63,909 nt of DNA from Streptomyces griseoincarnatus (GCA_014649575.1 BMTH01000023.1:1-63909), one strand, 5' to 3'; counted from the stretch's first letter, positions 25,738 through 34,318 are shown. Notes: generated by a model from the sequence alone, not told the origin. Made by a program: numbers and translations.

Positions 25738-25838
25738 CCCTGCCGCCGCAGCGGACGTTCATCCGCGAGACCGGGCACGGCCGCCAGTACTGCAACGGTG
25801 CCTACCGTGACTGCTGGCCAGGCTCGTCATGGGTGTGA
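25734..25838 (+). pseudogene. 5' end of a sixth operon gene, cut by an IS701 remnant
   Basis: A GTG overlapping the MFS stop opens a 34-codon frame, MTLPPQRTFIRETGHGRQYC..., ending in sequence that already belongs to the IS701 fragment starting at 25829. The coupled start argues that a real gene began here and lost its body. The two Cys and the aromatic-rich tail look natural, but no family is recognisable from 30 residues. Confidence 0.5.
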
Positions 25839-26100
25839 TCACGGGTGGGGACCTTGCTGATGTCAGGTCGTGGGCAGGTGAGCTGGATGTGGTGCACGGG
25901 CGGTTCGTGCACCGGTTCAGCCGGTCCGAGCCGCGGGAGTCGGCGCCGGCCTGTATGTACGGGGTCTGATCGCTCCGGCACCCGCTCGTCAGGAGTGCAG
26001 CGCCAGTATTCCCGCACCGCGGGCCGCACGGAGAACTCCCGGACCGGTGTCTTCCTCGCCTACGCCACGAGCCGCGGACGCACCCTGATCGACATCCCCG
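25829..26100 (+). pseudogene. IS701-family transposase remnant
   Basis: The rightward translation starts with the IS701 N-terminus (DLADVRSWAGELDVVHGRF, FSRSEPRES), shifts frame near 25940 (GLYVRGLIAPAP), then jumps to an internal block GVQRQYSRTAGRTENSRTG, VFLAYATSRGRTLID. About 80 residues between the two blocks, including the first catalytic Asp, are deleted. Non-functional. Confidence 0.78.
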
Positions 26101-26187
26101 ACCTCTGCCAGCTGACCTGTGTCACTGCATTCTTGGGCGTGTGCCACCGAGGCCTCAGCGGTGGGCCCTCGGCTCCGGGTCGCAGGC

Positions 26188-26325
26188 TCAGATGAGGAGC
26201 AGGCCGACGCCGATCAGCAGGGCGGTACAGGCCAGGGCCGCGACGACCAGGACGGTGCGCGTGCTCGCACCGCGGAGGCGGAGCGCGAGGGCCGGCGGGC
26301 CGATCGGAGGAGTCTTGTTGTCCAT
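26188..26325 (-). CDS. Single-pass membrane micropeptide of the sigma operon
   Basis: A 45-aa peptide: a Pro-rich basic N-terminus (MDNKTPPIGPPALALRLRG) and one TM helix (TVLVVAALACTALLIGVGLLLI, 22 residues), ending at the membrane. The start has GGAG six bases upstream. It follows the membrane protein of the ECF sigma operon by 51 bases on the same strand. It could help anchor or regulate the sigma factor's membrane partner, but no family is known to me. Confidence 0.6.
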   Translation of the reverse strand: MDNKTPPIGPPALALRLRGASTRTVLVVAALACTALLIGVGLLLI

Positions 26326-26376
26326 GTCTGTCTCCGTGATGATCTGGGTGATCTCGGCTTGGGCGAATTCGGCTGT

Positions 26377-26874
26377 TCAGGGGGCGTCTTGACGCAAGGC
26401 GTCCCGCAGCCGCAGGAGTTCGCGTCGGCGGCGCCGCGCCCGTACCAGGGCGAGCATCGCGGCGGCGGCGAAGACGGCCCCGCCCGCGGCGGTGGCCACC
26501 AGGTCGACGGTGCTGCCGCGGACTGCGGCCAGCGCCACCCCGGCCACGGCGGTCACCACGGTCGCCGCCAGTGCGATCCGGGCGGACAGCACCCGGTCCC
26601 GGGCGAACAGCGGCCGACGCCTGCTCAGCACCCAGCCGGCAAGAACGGCCCAGGCCAGGCCGATGGCGATCAGTCCGGCGAAGGCGGCCTGGGTACGCTT
26701 CGGCAGAGCATCCGGCTCGGTGGCCCACAGCACCGCGATCACGGCCGCGCCGCATCCTCCGGCCAGACCCACTGCCACATGGCGCAGCCGGGACCGCAGC
26801 GACACCTCCGCGGCCAGCGCGCGCTCCAGTTGCTCGGGCACCGCCCGCTGCGCTGCGCGGTTCTGCTCGCTCAT
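26377..26874 (-). CDS. Membrane protein coupled to the ECF sigma factor
   Basis: A 165-aa protein with a charged helical N-terminus (QNRAAQRAVPEQLERALAAE) and four TM helices, ending in a basic cytosolic tail (RARRRRRELLRLRDALRQD). Its ATG overlaps the sigma factor stop (ATGA). A membrane protein coupled to an ECF sigma gene is the usual position of an anti-sigma factor, and the cytosolic N-terminus could be the sigma-binding part, but no HxxxCxxC zinc anti-sigma motif is present. Confidence 0.75.
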   Translation of the reverse strand: MSEQNRAAQRAVPEQLERALAAEVSLRSRLRHVAVGLAGGCGAAVIAVLWATEPDALPKRTQAAFAGLIAIGLAWAVLAGWVLSRRRPLFARDRVLSARIALAATVVTAVAGVALAAVRGSTVDLVATAAGGAVFAAAAMLALVRARRRRRELLRLRDALRQDAP

Positions 26875-27449
26875 GCCTCGTATCCCTTCTCGGCAAGGTG
26901 GTCGCGCAGCATGCGCCGAGCGCGATACAGCCTGCTCTTGACCGTGCCGGCCGGTACGCCGAGCACCTCCGCGCAGGAAGCCAGTGGCAGGTCCTCCAGG
27001 TGGAAGAGGATCAGTACCTCGCGCTCCAAGAGCGGCAGAGCAGCAAGACCCGCCTCGATCTGCACCGTGGTGAGCACGCCGCTGAGCTCGTCGTCGGCGA
27101 CGACAGTCGTGGCCTCTTCCATGGCCGTCTCCGCAGCCTTGTACGTCTGCCGCAGATGGTCAGTGACCGTGCGCCGGGCGATGGTGAACAGCCAGGGGGC
27201 GAACCGCTCCGGCTGCCGCAGCCGCGGCAGGCCGCGCACCACCGCGACCCACGCCTCCTGAGCAAGATCGTCCGCGAGGTGCGGAGAGCCGACCATGCCC
27301 CGGACATAGCGCCACAGCGGCGGGTGCCACATGGCCACCAGCTCGCGGAACGCCTCCCGCTCCCCAAGCTGGCAGCGCACCACCAGCAACCCGTCGTTGC
27401 CCACCACACCTCCCAGCTCTGCACCGTCCGTCACACAGACAGTCGGCAT
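26871..27449 (-). CDS. ECF-type RNA polymerase sigma factor
   Basis: A 192-aa sigma-70 family factor with only regions 2 and 4. Region 2 covers about residues 30-100 (AFRELVAMWHPPLWRYVRGMVG, DDLAQEAWVAVVRGLPRL, FAPWLFTIARRTVTDHLR). Region 4 covers about 130-185 (LPLLEREVLILFHLEDLPLASCAEVLGVPAGTVKSRLYRARRML, in blocks). The ATG at 27449 lacks a ribosome site; a GTG about 14 codons inside has GGGAGG close by and may be the real start. Followed by a coupled membrane protein and a micropeptide, suggesting control by membrane sequestration. Confidence 0.88.
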   Translation of the reverse strand: MPTVCVTDGAELGGVVGNDGLLVVRCQLGEREAFRELVAMWHPPLWRYVRGMVGSPHLADDLAQEAWVAVVRGLPRLRQPERFAPWLFTIARRTVTDHLRQTYKAAETAMEEATTVVADDELSGVLTTVQIEAGLAALPLLEREVLILFHLEDLPLASCAEVLGVPAGTVKSRLYRARRMLRDHLAEKGYEA

Positions 27450-27572
27450 TCCGGGCGGAAAGGTTCACGGAAGCCTGAGCAACCGGTCGAAACACCGGCC
27501 GTAAAAGGAAATTCACCCCTTGATCACGGCTTCGGACACGCCGTGGCCAGGCCCAGACGCGCGCTCACGCCC

Positions 27573-27860
27573 TCACCGCCGGCTCTCCCGGTCCCGCAGC
27601 CATTGTCCGAACTCGGCGGCGACGATGCGCTCGTCATGCACGTCGGCTGCGTCGTCGGAGGCCAGCCGGACGATGGGCGGGCCCATCACCTCAGGGCTCA
27701 GGAACCCGTGACCCTCGCGGGCGACGTCCTGGGGGCAGTATCCCGGTGACCGTCACGCCTCCGGGCAGCAGCAGGTTGACGGTGACGCTCTTGCCCCGCG
27801 GGTCGGCTGCCACGGTGCGGGACAGCGCCTCGCTGCCGGCACGCGACGGCCCGTAGTGGC
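27573..27860 (-). pseudogene. Short-chain dehydrogenase, C-terminal remnant
   Basis: The leftward translation gives the end of an SDR: YGPSRAGSEALSRTVAAD with the catalytic Tyr, VTVNLLLPGGVTVTG, then one extra C near 27740 shifts the frame to REGHGFLSPEVMGPPIVRLA and AAEFGQWLRDRESRR, ending at 27573. The Rossmann half is absent. It lies between the sigma operon and the flavoenzyme, on the opposite strand to the latter. Confidence 0.7.
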
Positions 27861-28250
27861 GCGTCGGTGGCGCGGGCCGCGGATGCCGGACGGGTGGGGC
27901 GGGCGCCCCGGGCAGCGTGGGCTCGGCACGTCACGCCCGCCCTGGACCGGGCCGGGCCACCGAGGTCGAACCGGTCCGATGTACTCCTCAGGAACCTCCT
28001 CCCGTGCCTTGACCGGACGTCCGATCCCGCGGCTCTCCGCCGGTCGATCACGGTCGTCGTCCGAGGTGGCCGGTTGACATATCGCAGATCGATGTGAGGC
28101 TGAAGGAGACACGGTTCCGCCGTCGCGTCACGTAGAGCCTGACAATGCCGCCCGCCGTGTCCAGTCACCCACCCGTTCGCGGCGGCGACAGATGAACCCC
28201 GTCTCTGCTCCGCGGGGGGACGGCTCCGGGACGCGAAGTGAGGCGATCGA
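27861..28250. other. Gap upstream of the flavoenzyme gene
   Basis: A TTGACA at 28074-28079 is the only strong -35-like word; no good -10 follows at 17 bp. The rest is GC-rich sequence without a credible gene. The start of the next gene has no strong ribosome site, so its leader may be short. Confidence 0.35.
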
Positions 28251-29351
28251 ATGGACCGGGCTCCCGAGGTGGCCGTGGTAGGAGCCGGGATCGTCGGGCT
28301 CTGCACCGCCTACGCATTGGCCGAACGCGGAACGACGGCGCGGGTCTACGAAAGCGGCGTTCCAGGCCACGGACAGTCCAGTGGTCAGTCCCGCATCTTC
28401 CGTCACGCGCACGACGACGCCCGCCTGGTCGAATTCACCCGGCAGGGCCGCGCCGTATGGGACGAGTGGGCCGACCGGTTGGGCGCCGAAATGATCTCCC
28501 AGGACGGAGTGGTCGCCCTGGGCGCTCCCGTTCCTGACAGACTGCGCATTCTCCAGGATGCCGGCGGCATTCCGGTCCAGACCGTGGACAGCGCCGAGCT
28601 TCACGCCCGCATGCCGCTGCTCGCCGAGTACCGCGGTCCCGCGATGCTCGATGAGGGCGGCGGTGCCATCCGCACCCGGGCCGCGGTCGAGAGCCTGGCC
28701 GACGCGCTGGGTGACTCTGTGGTCACCGACGAGGTCATCTCGCTGCATCCGACGGGCCGCGGCACGGTGGAGGTGCTCAGCGCCGCCGGCCGCGAAGAGT
28801 ACGCAGCGGCCGTGGTGTGCGCGGGCCCGGGCACGGCGGGGCTGGCGCGCAACGTGGGGCTTTCGCTGCCCGTACGGCCGGCAGCCCACGTCCGCCTCAC
28901 CTTCCAGGTCAGGGGAGCGCCCCCGAAACGGGTCGCCTGCCTGCAGGACAGCAGCGGCGACTTCGGCGAGGTCGGCGTCTACGCAGCCCCCTACCCCGGC
29001 AACGCCCGGTATGCGGTGGGCCTCAGCCAAACGGTCGAGGTGCGGGAGGACGGCAGCTTTGCGGACCCCGGAGAACTGGTGGCGCTCAACGACCGCGCCC
29101 GCGCGTACGTCTCCCGCGCATTGCCCGGCCTCGACCCCGAGCCCGTCGAGTACCTGCACTGCTGGGTGACAAGCCTGCCGTGGAGCGAGGACGGCATGGC
29201 GGTCTGGGAAGCCGACAGGATCTTTTTCACCGCCGGGCACAACCTGTTCAAACAGGCACCTCGACTGGGACGGGCGTTGGCCGGCGCGGCCATGGCCGAA
29301 GGACTCGAGGAGAACCTGCGGCCGGCGGCAGAACTCGGCAAGCCCCGCTGA
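28251..29351 (+). CDS. FAD-dependent amine oxidoreductase (DadA / monomeric sarcosine oxidase type)
   Basis: A 366-aa flavoprotein. The N-terminal Rossmann fold with GxGxxG (VAVVGAGIVGLCTAYALAERG) binds FAD; SSGQSRIFRHAH after it matches the sarcosine/N-methyltryptophan oxidase group. The C-terminal GHNLFKQAPRLGRALA is the second FAD-contact motif. Family members oxidise N-methyl or secondary amino acids, releasing H2O2 or passing electrons on. A Cys in HCWVTSLPW sits near where MSOX attaches FAD covalently, though alignment would be needed. No operon partner remains. Confidence 0.82.
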   Translation: MDRAPEVAVVGAGIVGLCTAYALAERGTTARVYESGVPGHGQSSGQSRIFRHAHDDARLVEFTRQGRAVWDEWADRLGAEMISQDGVVALGAPVPDRLRILQDAGGIPVQTVDSAELHARMPLLAEYRGPAMLDEGGGAIRTRAAVESLADALGDSVVTDEVISLHPTGRGTVEVLSAAGREEYAAAVVCAGPGTAGLARNVGLSLPVRPAAHVRLTFQVRGAPPKRVACLQDSSGDFGEVGVYAAPYPGNARYAVGLSQTVEVREDGSFADPGELVALNDRARAYVSRALPGLDPEPVEYLHCWVTSLPWSEDGMAVWEADRIFFTAGHNLFKQAPRLGRALAGAAMAEGLEENLRPAAELGKPR

Positions 29352-29806
29352 CCGCCCCAACAGTCGGCACACCCCGCTCGTCGGGGCGCCTACGAGGGGC
29401 GAGGACGCCTGTACGCCCCGGCCTTCCCGGAGGCAGCTGTTTCGTGTCCCCATTCCCGAAGCACTCCGCGCGGGTCCGAGCTGCTCGGCAACGTAGGCAC
29501 GCACGTCGTCGCGCAGGGCGTCCGCGTCCCAGACGCTGCTGTTCAGCAGCCGCTGGAAGCCGTCGGGGGTGCGGTGACCTGCTGGCCGTGACCTGTGGCC
29601 CAGATCCGGATGCCGCGCGGGGGCCCGGGACTGGGTGTGGCAAGGTATGCCGACAGCTCACGCCGGCCCGAGCCTCGCGAGGAAGTCCGACCCGCGGTTA
29701 TTCCTGGGCTACGGCATCCTGTGGCGACGCTCCGAAGCCGGACGGCTGCGTGCCGGGCGGAAGAATCCACCGTCCGGTTCCTATGCAACCTCGCAGGAGT
29801 ACGCCC
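29352..29806. other. Gap containing an IS701 scrap
   Basis: No complete gene. The central part (29472-29580) is a leftward IS701 transposase fragment listed separately; the remainder shows no recognisable coding signal until the ribosome site at about 29794. Confidence 0.5.
29472..29580 (-). pseudogene. IS701-family transposase, N-terminal scrap
   Basis: The leftward reading RTPDGFQRLLNSSVWDADAL followed by RDDVRAYVAEQLG is the conserved N-terminal block of IS701 transposases just after the region seen at 25829-25975. It may be a second insertion or a piece carried off by rearrangement. Confidence 0.7.
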
Positions 29807-30238
29807 GTGAACGGAAAGCGCCGCCGATTGCTGCTGGCGGCCATCGACCCCATGCTTGAGCCTGAGGAGCAGGTCGAGGTGGCGACCATCGTGAACCTGA
29901 GTTCGGTCTCGGTGCGCCGGACCGCCGCGTTCGCGGCAGCCTCGGCGATCGTGAGTGGTGGGATGGCCGTAATCCCGGTACCGACGCCCATGTATCTGGC
30001 AATGACCGATCGTCGCTTCTTCGTCTTCCGGGCGAACCCGACATTTGCCCGGCCGGAAGAGCACCTGATGACGATTCCGCGTGCCGGCCTCGTTCGCTCT
30101 GAGATCAAGGAGCGCCTGCTCAACTCCTCCTTCGTCGTATCCTCGCCGGACAATGAGCAGGGCCTGAAGATTATCTTTCCGCTGGTCGGGCGCAAGGACC
30201 GGAACGCGATAGCGGCCGCCGTGCCCCTCGGGGGCTGA
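29807..30238 (+). CDS. Small PH-like domain protein
   Basis: A 143-aa protein with an early hydrophobic hairpin (FAAASAIVSGGMAVIPVPTPMYLAM) running into a bacterial PH-type beta-barrel (LAMTDRRFFVFRANPTF, HLMTIPRAGLVRSEIKE, GLKIIFPLVGRKD). Such proteins are usually membrane-associated and of unknown role. A GTG start at 29807 has AGGAG seven bases upstream. It stands alone. Confidence 0.65.
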   Translation: MNGKRRRLLLAAIDPMLEPEEQVEVATIVNLSSVSVRRTAAFAAASAIVSGGMAVIPVPTPMYLAMTDRRFFVFRANPTFARPEEHLMTIPRAGLVRSEIKERLLNSSFVVSSPDNEQGLKIIFPLVGRKDRNAIAAAVPLGG

Positions 30239-30600
30239 CCGCCCCGGACGCGGGCGGAAAGCGAGTGACCTGACAGCGGGGCGCTCAGCCACCGCCCGCC
30301 CGATGCGCGGTGCGAACCCAGAGCCACTGCGGACACCCGCTTCAGGAGTTCGTCGCGCCTTCTAGCCGCTGGATGGCTTTGTGACCTACTCCCGGATTGG
30401 GAACACGGCTTCGTCGGCCGTTACCGGCCGCCGACCCGCCTGAACGCCCCTTGCCCGGCACCACGAGCACCGAACAGTGACGCCGGCAGTGCGGAAGACG
30501 AGGGGGGATGGCAAGGGAAGCGGCCAAGTGGTCGACCGGCCCCTCCATGAAATCCCCTGCGACCCCGATGGCCATCGCACATCGGGGTACACGGGCCGGC

Positions 30601-30897
30601 ATGGCACCGAAGACCGAACCCATCCAGTTCCTGCGGGCCGTGCGGCAACTGCGCCGTATCCGCTCCTTCTACGCTGCAGCCATCGTGCTGTGGACGGGGA
30701 CCACTGCCTGGACCGGCTGGCAGGCCCCGGGGAGCCGGCAGATGTGGGTGTCCGTCCTCCTCCTGGCCGTCTTCACCGTACTGCTCGTCACCGCGAGCCT
30801 CGCCCTTCGGCGCCTCGCCGTTCCCATCACGGGCCGGCCGGTGCACCACGCCGCCCCGCACAAGCTGCCCAGCACCCGCCGCCACGCCCACGCCTGA
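30601..30897 (+). CDS. Small two-TM membrane protein
   Basis: About 98 aa: a basic N-terminus (FLRAVRQLRRIRSF), two TM helices (YAAAIVLWTGTTAWTGW; MWVSVLLLAVFTVLLVTASLAL) and a His-rich tail (HHAAPHKLPSTRRHAHA). The frame extends upstream to an ATG at 30508, but that stretch has odd composition; the ATG at 30601 gives a natural membrane protein although its ribosome site is weak. Function unknown; the His tail might bind metal. Confidence 0.5.
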   Translation: MAPKTEPIQFLRAVRQLRRIRSFYAAAIVLWTGTTAWTGWQAPGSRQMWVSVLLLAVFTVLLVTASLALRRLAVPITGRPVHHAAPHKLPSTRRHAHA

Positions 30898-31023
30898 GCG
30901 CCCGTCACCCTTGCTCGCAGAGGCAAGGCCAGGCCCCGACCACGCCTGACGCCCCCTCCCAGCACGACCAACCAGAAAATGGTTCCACCCGGTCAGCCAA
31001 CGTGACAGCGCCCCACTGAGCCC

Positions 31024-32124
31024 TCACGTCCGGCCGGGCGGCGCCGCCACCGATGAACGGTCCACGAGACGGGTGCGCAGGGTGTGCATCTCCCGGCGGG
31101 GTTCGGCTCCCGCGAGGACGTCGAGCAGCACCTCGGCGGCCGTGGACCCGAGCCGGTGCACCGGCTGCTCGATCATGGTCAGCGGCGGCACCATGACCGC
31201 GGCCCAGGCGCTGTCGTCGAACCCGATCAGGGATACATCACCGGGGCACGACAACCCCCGTGCGCGGATGGCCCGCAGCGCACCGGTGACACCGTCGGTC
31301 TCGGTGCAGAACAGCGCGGTGACACGGTCGGGGAGGTCGAGCATTCGGGCGACCTCCCGGGCGGCTCGCTCCTCCACCTTCGGCCCGACCATCACGAGTT
31401 CGGGGTCGAAGGGGATGCTCGCGTCGTCGAGTGCGTCGAGGTATCCGCGCAGGCGCTCCCCGTCGGTCCACAGATTGCGGGACGCGGCGGCGATCAGTCC
31501 CCGGCGGGTCGCTGGAGCCTTGTCCACCGGTGGGCCCCAGACGAATCCGATACGCCGGTGACCGGCCGCGATCAGCTTCTCCACCGCCTCGCGCGCCGCG
31601 TTCCGGTTGTCGATGACGACGGCGTCCAGATCGAGCGAGGGCACCGCGCGGTCGACGAGGACCACCGGGATTCCGCGGTCGAGGGCCGTGCGGATATGAC
31701 CCACCGAGGAGCGGTCGACCGCCGCCGACGCGACGATCATGCCGTCGACGCGCTTGTCGATGAGGACGTTGGCTGCCGCCACCTCCTCGTCGAGCCTCTC
31801 GTACGTACTGACGACCAGCGTGTCGAATCCGCGGGCACGCGAGGTGTCGCAGATGCCGCGTACGACACCCGCGAAGAACGGGTTGCCGATGTCCGCGACG
31901 ATGACCCCGAGGGTGTGGGACACCCCTGTCGACATACTGCGGGCCAGCGCGTTCGCGCGGTAGCCGAGCTTCTCGGCCGCGGCGAGCACCCGTTCCTTCA
32001 GCTCCGGACTGACGTATCCGTATCCGCCGAGCGTGCGGGCGGCTGTCGCCCGGCCGACACCGGCCTCCGCGGCCACCTCGGAGATCGTCGGGGACGCCGA
32101 CGGGCGGGGCCGCTCTCCTGGCAT
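31024..32124 (-). CDS. LacI-family repressor of the fructosamine locus
   Basis: A 366-aa regulator: LacI HTH at the N-terminus (PTISEVAAEAGVGRATAARTL), hinge with ANALARSM, then a periplasmic-binding-type ligand domain (TLGVIVADIGNPFFAGVVRGI; GFDDSAWAAVMVPPLTMIEQP). The ATG at 32124 was chosen over a GTG at 32163 for its GAGG. It lies 42 bases downstream of the kinase in the same direction. Operator copies with a central CpG palindrome, TGATACCGGTATCA, in the divergent gap at 34319-34525 fit the LacI class; the inducer is probably a fructosamine or its phosphate (inference). Confidence 0.9.
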   Translation of the reverse strand: MPGERPRPSASPTISEVAAEAGVGRATAARTLGGYGYVSPELKERVLAAAEKLGYRANALARSMSTGVSHTLGVIVADIGNPFFAGVVRGICDTSRARGFDTLVVSTYERLDEEVAAANVLIDKRVDGMIVASAAVDRSSVGHIRTALDRGIPVVLVDRAVPSLDLDAVVIDNRNAAREAVEKLIAAGHRRIGFVWGPPVDKAPATRRGLIAAASRNLWTDGERLRGYLDALDDASIPFDPELVMVGPKVEERAAREVARMLDLPDRVTALFCTETDGVTGALRAIRARGLSCPGDVSLIGFDDSAWAAVMVPPLTMIEQPVHRLGSTAAEVLLDVLAGAEPRREMHTLRTRLVDRSSVAAPPGRT

Positions 32125-32166
32125 CGCTCGGTACCTCGCTTCTTGTGATCGACGGCTGTCCACATG

Positions 32167-33039
32167 CTAGACACAGCCGGTGAGCCGGCCACGGCCGAAT
32201 GCCGCCTCGGTGAAGCACTGGTCGTGGGCGGCGTCCGCGCCGTCGTGCAGCGCGCGTTCCAGCTGGTGGCGGTCGGGCGGGGTCGGTCTGCGCCATCCCG
32301 CGCGCAGCAGCGAGACCACGAAACCGGCGAGAAAGGCGTCACCGCAGCCCATCGTGTCGATAAGGGGTGCCCCGATGTCCAGGGGGCGGGCAGGCACCGC
32401 TACGGTCGTACGGCCGTCGTGGGCGATGGCGCCCTCGGCGCCCCGGGTGGCGAGGGCGAGTCCGGCGCCGCGCCGCACCGCCTCGGCCAGCAGGTCGCGG
32501 GTAGCCGTCTCGTCCAGGTGGGAGCAGGACAGCAGCACGAGGTCGGCGTACGGGCAGACCCGGTCAAGGTAGCCGGGCGTGCGGTACTCCTCCTCACTGG
32601 ACAGGTCGAAGGTCGTGAGCGTGTCCAGACCGGCGAGCTTGGGCAGTTCGCCCTCGCTGCCCGAGTACACGCTGGAGTGCACCAGGTCGAAGGAGGACAC
32701 GTAGGCGAGCAGACCGCTGTCGAGGACCAGCGGCTCGCGCACGGTGACGCCGCCTCCGTTCCAGCCGAGGAAGACACGGTCGCCGGAGTCGACCCGGAGG
32801 GTGGACACGCCGCTCTCACCGTCGCGCACGGCGCAGTGGCCGACGGCCACCCCGGTGTCCGCGATGGCCTCGCGCAGGAAGCGGCCGAGGGCGTCGTCGC
32901 CGAACACTCCGAGATACGCCGCCTCCAGACCCAGGCGTCTGGCGTAGACGGCCACGTTCACGCTGTTACCGCCCGGGTAGTCGATGCCGCGGTCGACGAA
33001 CCGGTCGACGATGTTGTCGCCGAAACCGAGGACTCTCAT
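32167..33039 (-). CDS. PfkB-family sugar kinase, fructoselysine 6-kinase (FrlD)-like
   Basis: A 290-aa ribokinase-fold enzyme. PfkB signature 1 is in YPGGNSVNVAVYARRLG and signature 2 with the catalytic base in APLIDTMGCGDAFLAGF (Asp in the GCGD loop). FNIVDRF-type start GFGDNIVDRFVDRG is characteristic of FrlD. It would phosphorylate fructosamines such as fructoselysine at C6 in the cytosol. The start has AGGAG five bases upstream. The deglycase gene upstream supplies the next step, which supports the specific assignment over a general sugar kinase. Confidence 0.83.
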   Translation of the reverse strand: MRVLGFGDNIVDRFVDRGIDYPGGNSVNVAVYARRLGLEAAYLGVFGDDALGRFLREAIADTGVAVGHCAVRDGESGVSTLRVDSGDRVFLGWNGGGVTVREPLVLDSGLLAYVSSFDLVHSSVYSGSEGELPKLAGLDTLTTFDLSSEEEYRTPGYLDRVCPYADLVLLSCSHLDETATRDLLAEAVRRGAGLALATRGAEGAIAHDGRTTVAVPARPLDIGAPLIDTMGCGDAFLAGFVVSLLRAGWRRPTPPDRHQLERALHDGADAAHDQCFTEAAFGRGRLTGCV

Positions 33040-33269
33040 GGGTACTCCTGTGCGCTGGCCCGGCACGCCACGGGGCGGGGGCACGGACGGGCGCCCGGCA
33101 CCGGACCCGGTGCCGGGCGGCGGGTGCGAACTGTGGACTGCGGGTCACGCGGAAGCGAGACGGCGGTGGTGCGCCGCGGTCCCCGGGCGGGACGAGGGCG
33201 CCGCGCCGGGTCGCGCCGGCTGCTGCCGCCGGGGTCCTTCCCCTGTGCGGCAGCGGCCGGCCGCGTGTC
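33040..33269. other. Gap between kinase and deglycase genes
   Basis: About 230 bases without a gene; GC-rich with short inverted repeats (for example GGCGCCCGGCACCGGACCCGG-like runs near 33088-33120). Read-through or an internal promoter for the kinase and lacI are both possible. Confidence 0.35.
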
Positions 33270-34271
33270 TCAGTAGTCCATGACGCGGTAGTAGCGGCGC
33301 AGGTCGAGCGAGTGTCCGCGCACCCGCTCCAGGTGCTTGCTGACCCGGCCCATGACGGTGTCGAGCACCAGCGGTGCGAGCAGGCCGCGGAACTCCGGGC
33401 TGATGCCGGGCAGCGGGTAGTCGCGGGTGTCGAAGACGGTCACGTCGCGGGAGATGCGCTTGGCGAAGGCCTCGACCCGGTCGGTGAGGGCGCGGGTCTC
33501 GTCCTCTCCCTGGAAGACGAGCACGCTCGTGTCCTCTTCGAGGAGTTCCAGGGAGCCGTGGAAGAACTCGGCGCTGTGCACGCGGGTGGTGCGCAGCCAC
33601 TGCATCTCCTCGAGGATGCACATGGAGTACAGGTAGGTGAACCCCCACAGGTTTCCGCCGCCGACCAGGAAGTGGTAGTCGGTGTCCTTGTGGGCCTCGG
33701 CGAAGGCGGCGGCCCCCGGCTCGGCCTGCCGTGCCACGTCGAGGAGGATGCCGGGCAGTCCGGCGAGTTCGCCGGCGAGCCTGTCGTACGCCTCGAACTC
33801 GCCCCGGCGCGCGAGCAGTCGTCCCATGAGCAGCAGCATCTGCGGGTCGAAGGGCCAGGCCTTCGGCTCGGAGACGAGGGCCACGTCCACGCTTCGGGCC
33901 ACGGGGGACTCGGCGTAGCCCGTGAACCCGACGGTGCGCACACCCTTCGCCTTGCAGTACTCGATGGCCCGGAGGCTGTCCTCGGTGGTGCCCGACACCG
34001 AGGTGAAGACGGCGACCGAGCGCTCACCGAGCGTCGCCTCGGCCCCGGTGACAAGATCCGCCGCGATGACGGCGTGGACGGGCAGCGTCGAGGTGCGGCG
34101 GGCGAGTTGTTCGTACGGCCACATCTGGGCGTAGGTGCCGCCGGCGCCGACGAGGAAGAGGTTGTCGAAGCCGTCGTCCGTGAGGCGGTCGGCGAGTTCC
34201 TCGATCCGGGGGCGCAGGGCCACCGTGCTCGCCAGCTGGGAGAGGAATTCCGGCTCGTCGAATCCGAGCAT
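33270..34271 (-). CDS. SIS-domain deglycase, fructoselysine-6-phosphate deglycase (FrlB)-like
   Basis: A 333-aa protein with two SIS (sugar isomerase) domains: the first around LFLVGAGGTYAQMWPYEQLARR and TSVSGTTEDSLRAIEYCK, the second around FLVGGGNLWGFTYLYSMCILEEMQW and AEFFHGSLELLEEDT. The latter, with Glu and His in AEFFHG, is typical of the GlmS/FrlB branch. The reaction would split a 6-phosphofructosamine into glucose-6-phosphate and the free amine or amino acid. It starts at 34271 behind AAAGGA and is the first leftward gene, divergent from the importer. Confidence 0.85.
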   Translation of the reverse strand: MLGFDEPEFLSQLASTVALRPRIEELADRLTDDGFDNLFLVGAGGTYAQMWPYEQLARRTSTLPVHAVIAADLVTGAEATLGERSVAVFTSVSGTTEDSLRAIEYCKAKGVRTVGFTGYAESPVARSVDVALVSEPKAWPFDPQMLLLMGRLLARRGEFEAYDRLAGELAGLPGILLDVARQAEPGAAAFAEAHKDTDYHFLVGGGNLWGFTYLYSMCILEEMQWLRTTRVHSAEFFHGSLELLEEDTSVLVFQGEDETRALTDRVEAFAKRISRDVTVFDTRDYPLPGISPEFRGLLAPLVLDTVMGRVSKHLERVRGHSLDLRRYYRVMDY

Positions 34272-34318
34272 CTTCGCGTCCTTTCGAGAACGGGTGCGGC
34301 CGGCGGCGCTGAGCGACC

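Noticed and set aside
25734..25838. RiPP precursor peptide
   Set aside because: Its C-terminus is IS701 sequence; a truncated gene explains it better than a peptide.
30342..30623. Possible universal-stress-protein remnant on the minus strand (SVLVVPGKG)
   Set aside because: Only one short phrase resembles the family; no ATP-binding Gly motif in order.
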